The notes below the pieces were generated by a model, which had not been told where the DNA came from, did no database searches, and was given only the letters and a program-made list of their open reading frames with translations. From contig JACCSN010000435.1 in the NCBI GenBank assembly GCA_013812985.1, forward strand, positions 1 through 6,372: a stretch of DNA of 6,372 nt. Direction: 5' to 3'. Of the stretch, positions 5,664 through 6,372 are shown one piece after another (the stretch's first letter is position 1; every line of letters begins with the position of its first letter). Made by a program: the position numbers and the translations under genes. The stretch is from Hyphomicrobiales bacterium (lineage in GTDB: Bacteria; Pseudomonadota; Alphaproteobacteria; Rhizobiales; Afifellaceae).

Positions 5664-5900
5664 GAATGCCTTGCGCCAATAGACACAGCTTCGGTGGACC
5701 TATCTCGTTCGGGCTACCAGAGCTCCGACGACCCCGAAGCTCTCGAAAACGACATCGTGACGGCGGCGCGTTCGCTCTCGGATGCCGATCCGCTAATGCG
5801 AGACTCAACGTCGACGGCCGGTCCGAGATCTAGGCGCATGATCGCCCTTTGCCGGGAAGCAATTTCACGAACCACCGGAAGATCGAGATAGGAGGAAACC
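5664..5900 (+). other. 237-bp intergenic gap between the DoxX gene and the DUF302 gene; no gene supported
   Basis: No recognisable RNA gene, GTAAC-type promoter or strong terminator is seen. A GTG-started frame (5694-5891, 65 codons) has no ribosome binding site and no recognisable family, so it is not called. An 8-bp inverted repeat (AGCTTCGG at 5687-5694, CCGAAGCT at 5734-5741) with a 39-nt loop is present. It could be a structured element, but it has no T-tract. The gap may hold a promoter for the DUF302 gene that I cannot define. Confidence 0.4.
5890..5895 (+). promoter_or_regulatory. Strong Shine-Dalgarno of the DUF302 gene
   Basis: AGGAGG ends 5 nt before the ATG at 5901 and fixes that start. 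It is the best ribosome binding site on the plus strand of the window, which suggests efficient translation. Confidence 0.8.
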
Positions 5901-6365
5901 ATGTCTTTTGAACGCCACTTGCAGGCAGTCGTCGTGGGACTCGCCCTCCTCCTGCCCGTTGCGGCAAACGCCGACGACGATTGGGTCGTCAAAGCCAGCC
6001 CCTTGCCGGTTGCCGAGACGGCCGAGAAGCTGACCGATGCGATCGAGGCCGCGGGAGCTTCGGTCGTTGCCGTGGTGGATCATCGCGCGAACGCCCGGAG
6101 CGCCGGTGCGGACCTGCCGCCCGCGATCGTGGTGATCTTCGGCAATCCTGCGATCGGAACCCCGCTGATGCAGGAGAACCTGCGCATCGCTATCGACCTG
6201 CCGCAGAAGGTCCTGATCTGGCAGGAGGACGGATCGACCATGGTCGGCTACGTCGAGCCCGGTGTGCTGGCGGAACGATACGGGATCGAAGCTGACAACA
6301 AGTCCATCGAGATGATGGAGCAGGCGCTGGGCAAACTCACCGACGCGGCGGTGACAGCCGAGTGA
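5901..6365 (+). CDS. Periplasmic DUF302-domain protein
   Basis: The 154-residue protein starts with a Sec signal peptide: MSFERH, a hydrophobic stretch of about residues 8-22, and a probable cut after ANA at residue 24. The mature part is a single DUF302 domain with the family landmarks VVAVVDHRANARSAG at 55-69, VIFGNPAIGTPLMQ at 78-91, IDLPQKVLIWQEDG at 98-111 and GYVEPGVLAERYGI at 116-129. DUF302 proteins have no settled function; they are small alpha/beta domains often found near heavy-metal or redox genes. H61 is a conserved candidate ligand, and the mature part contains no cysteine. It lies 237 bp after the DoxX gene in the same direction and may be co-regulated with the bufferin operon or be independent. 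Its stop codon lies 7 nt from the window end, so what follows is unknown. Confidence 0.88.
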   Translation: MSFERHLQAVVVGLALLLPVAANADDDWVVKASPLPVAETAEKLTDAIEAAGASVVAVVDHRANARSAGADLPPAIVVIFGNPAIGTPLMQENLRIAIDLPQKVLIWQEDGSTMVGYVEPGVLAERYGIEADNKSIEMMEQALGKLTDAAVTAE

Positions 6366-6372
6366 TCCGTCA

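Noticed and set aside
5694..5891. 65-codon GTG-started frame in the gap before the DUF302 gene
   Set aside because: There is no Shine-Dalgarno, no family resemblance, and a composition expected of random GC-rich sequence.

Overview
The window is GC-rich DNA with the look of an alphaproteobacterium. The clearest taxonomic hint is the SigF/NrsF pair with GTAAC-type promoters next to a bufferin operon, an arrangement best known from Caulobacter. A sphingomonad or a rhizobial relative is equally possible; the genus cannot be fixed from the sequence alone.

Positions 1-1700 hold the end of a catabolic-looking operon on the plus strand: the last 27 codons of a short-chain dehydrogenase, a complete flavin disulfide oxidoreductase of the dihydrolipoyl dehydrogenase group overlapping it by 1 nt, and the first ~45 codons of an acetoacetate decarboxylase. 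That last gene is broken. It has a 1-nt frameshift at about 1640, and its homology stops at about 1690, right beside the end of the next gene cluster. The remaining ~200 codons are absent. A 3-hydroxybutyrate dehydrogenase-like SDR plus acetoacetate decarboxylase suggests ketone-body or polyhydroxybutyrate turnover.

Positions 1711-5663 are a compact bufferin (copper/gold-responsive metallophore) module. On the minus strand lie an ECF sigma factor and its membrane anti-sigma factor NrsF. Divergently on the plus strand lie bufA (DUF2282 precursor peptide with a signal peptide and four cysteines), bufB (DUF692/MNIO multinuclear iron enzyme), bufC (DUF2063 partner protein) and a DoxX-type membrane protein (bufD). 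The 194-bp divergent intergenic region contains two facing SigF-type promoters, GTAACA-N16-CGAA toward bufA and GTAACA-N16-CGTA toward sigF. The circuit is therefore visible in the DNA: NrsF holds the sigma factor at the membrane, metal stress (probably sensed by the two NrsF cysteines) releases it, and it then activates its own operon and the bufferin operon. BufB and BufC modify cysteines of BufA, which is exported through its Sec signal and is expected to bind metal in the periplasm.

Positions 5664-5900 are a 237-bp gap with no gene I can support. A DUF302 protein with a signal peptide follows (5901-6365), in the same direction and with a strong ribosome binding site. It may be an accessory periplasmic member of the stress module. 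The abrupt join between the decayed acetoacetate decarboxylase gene and the bufferin cluster suggests that the cluster was inserted there, or that a deletion brought the two together.
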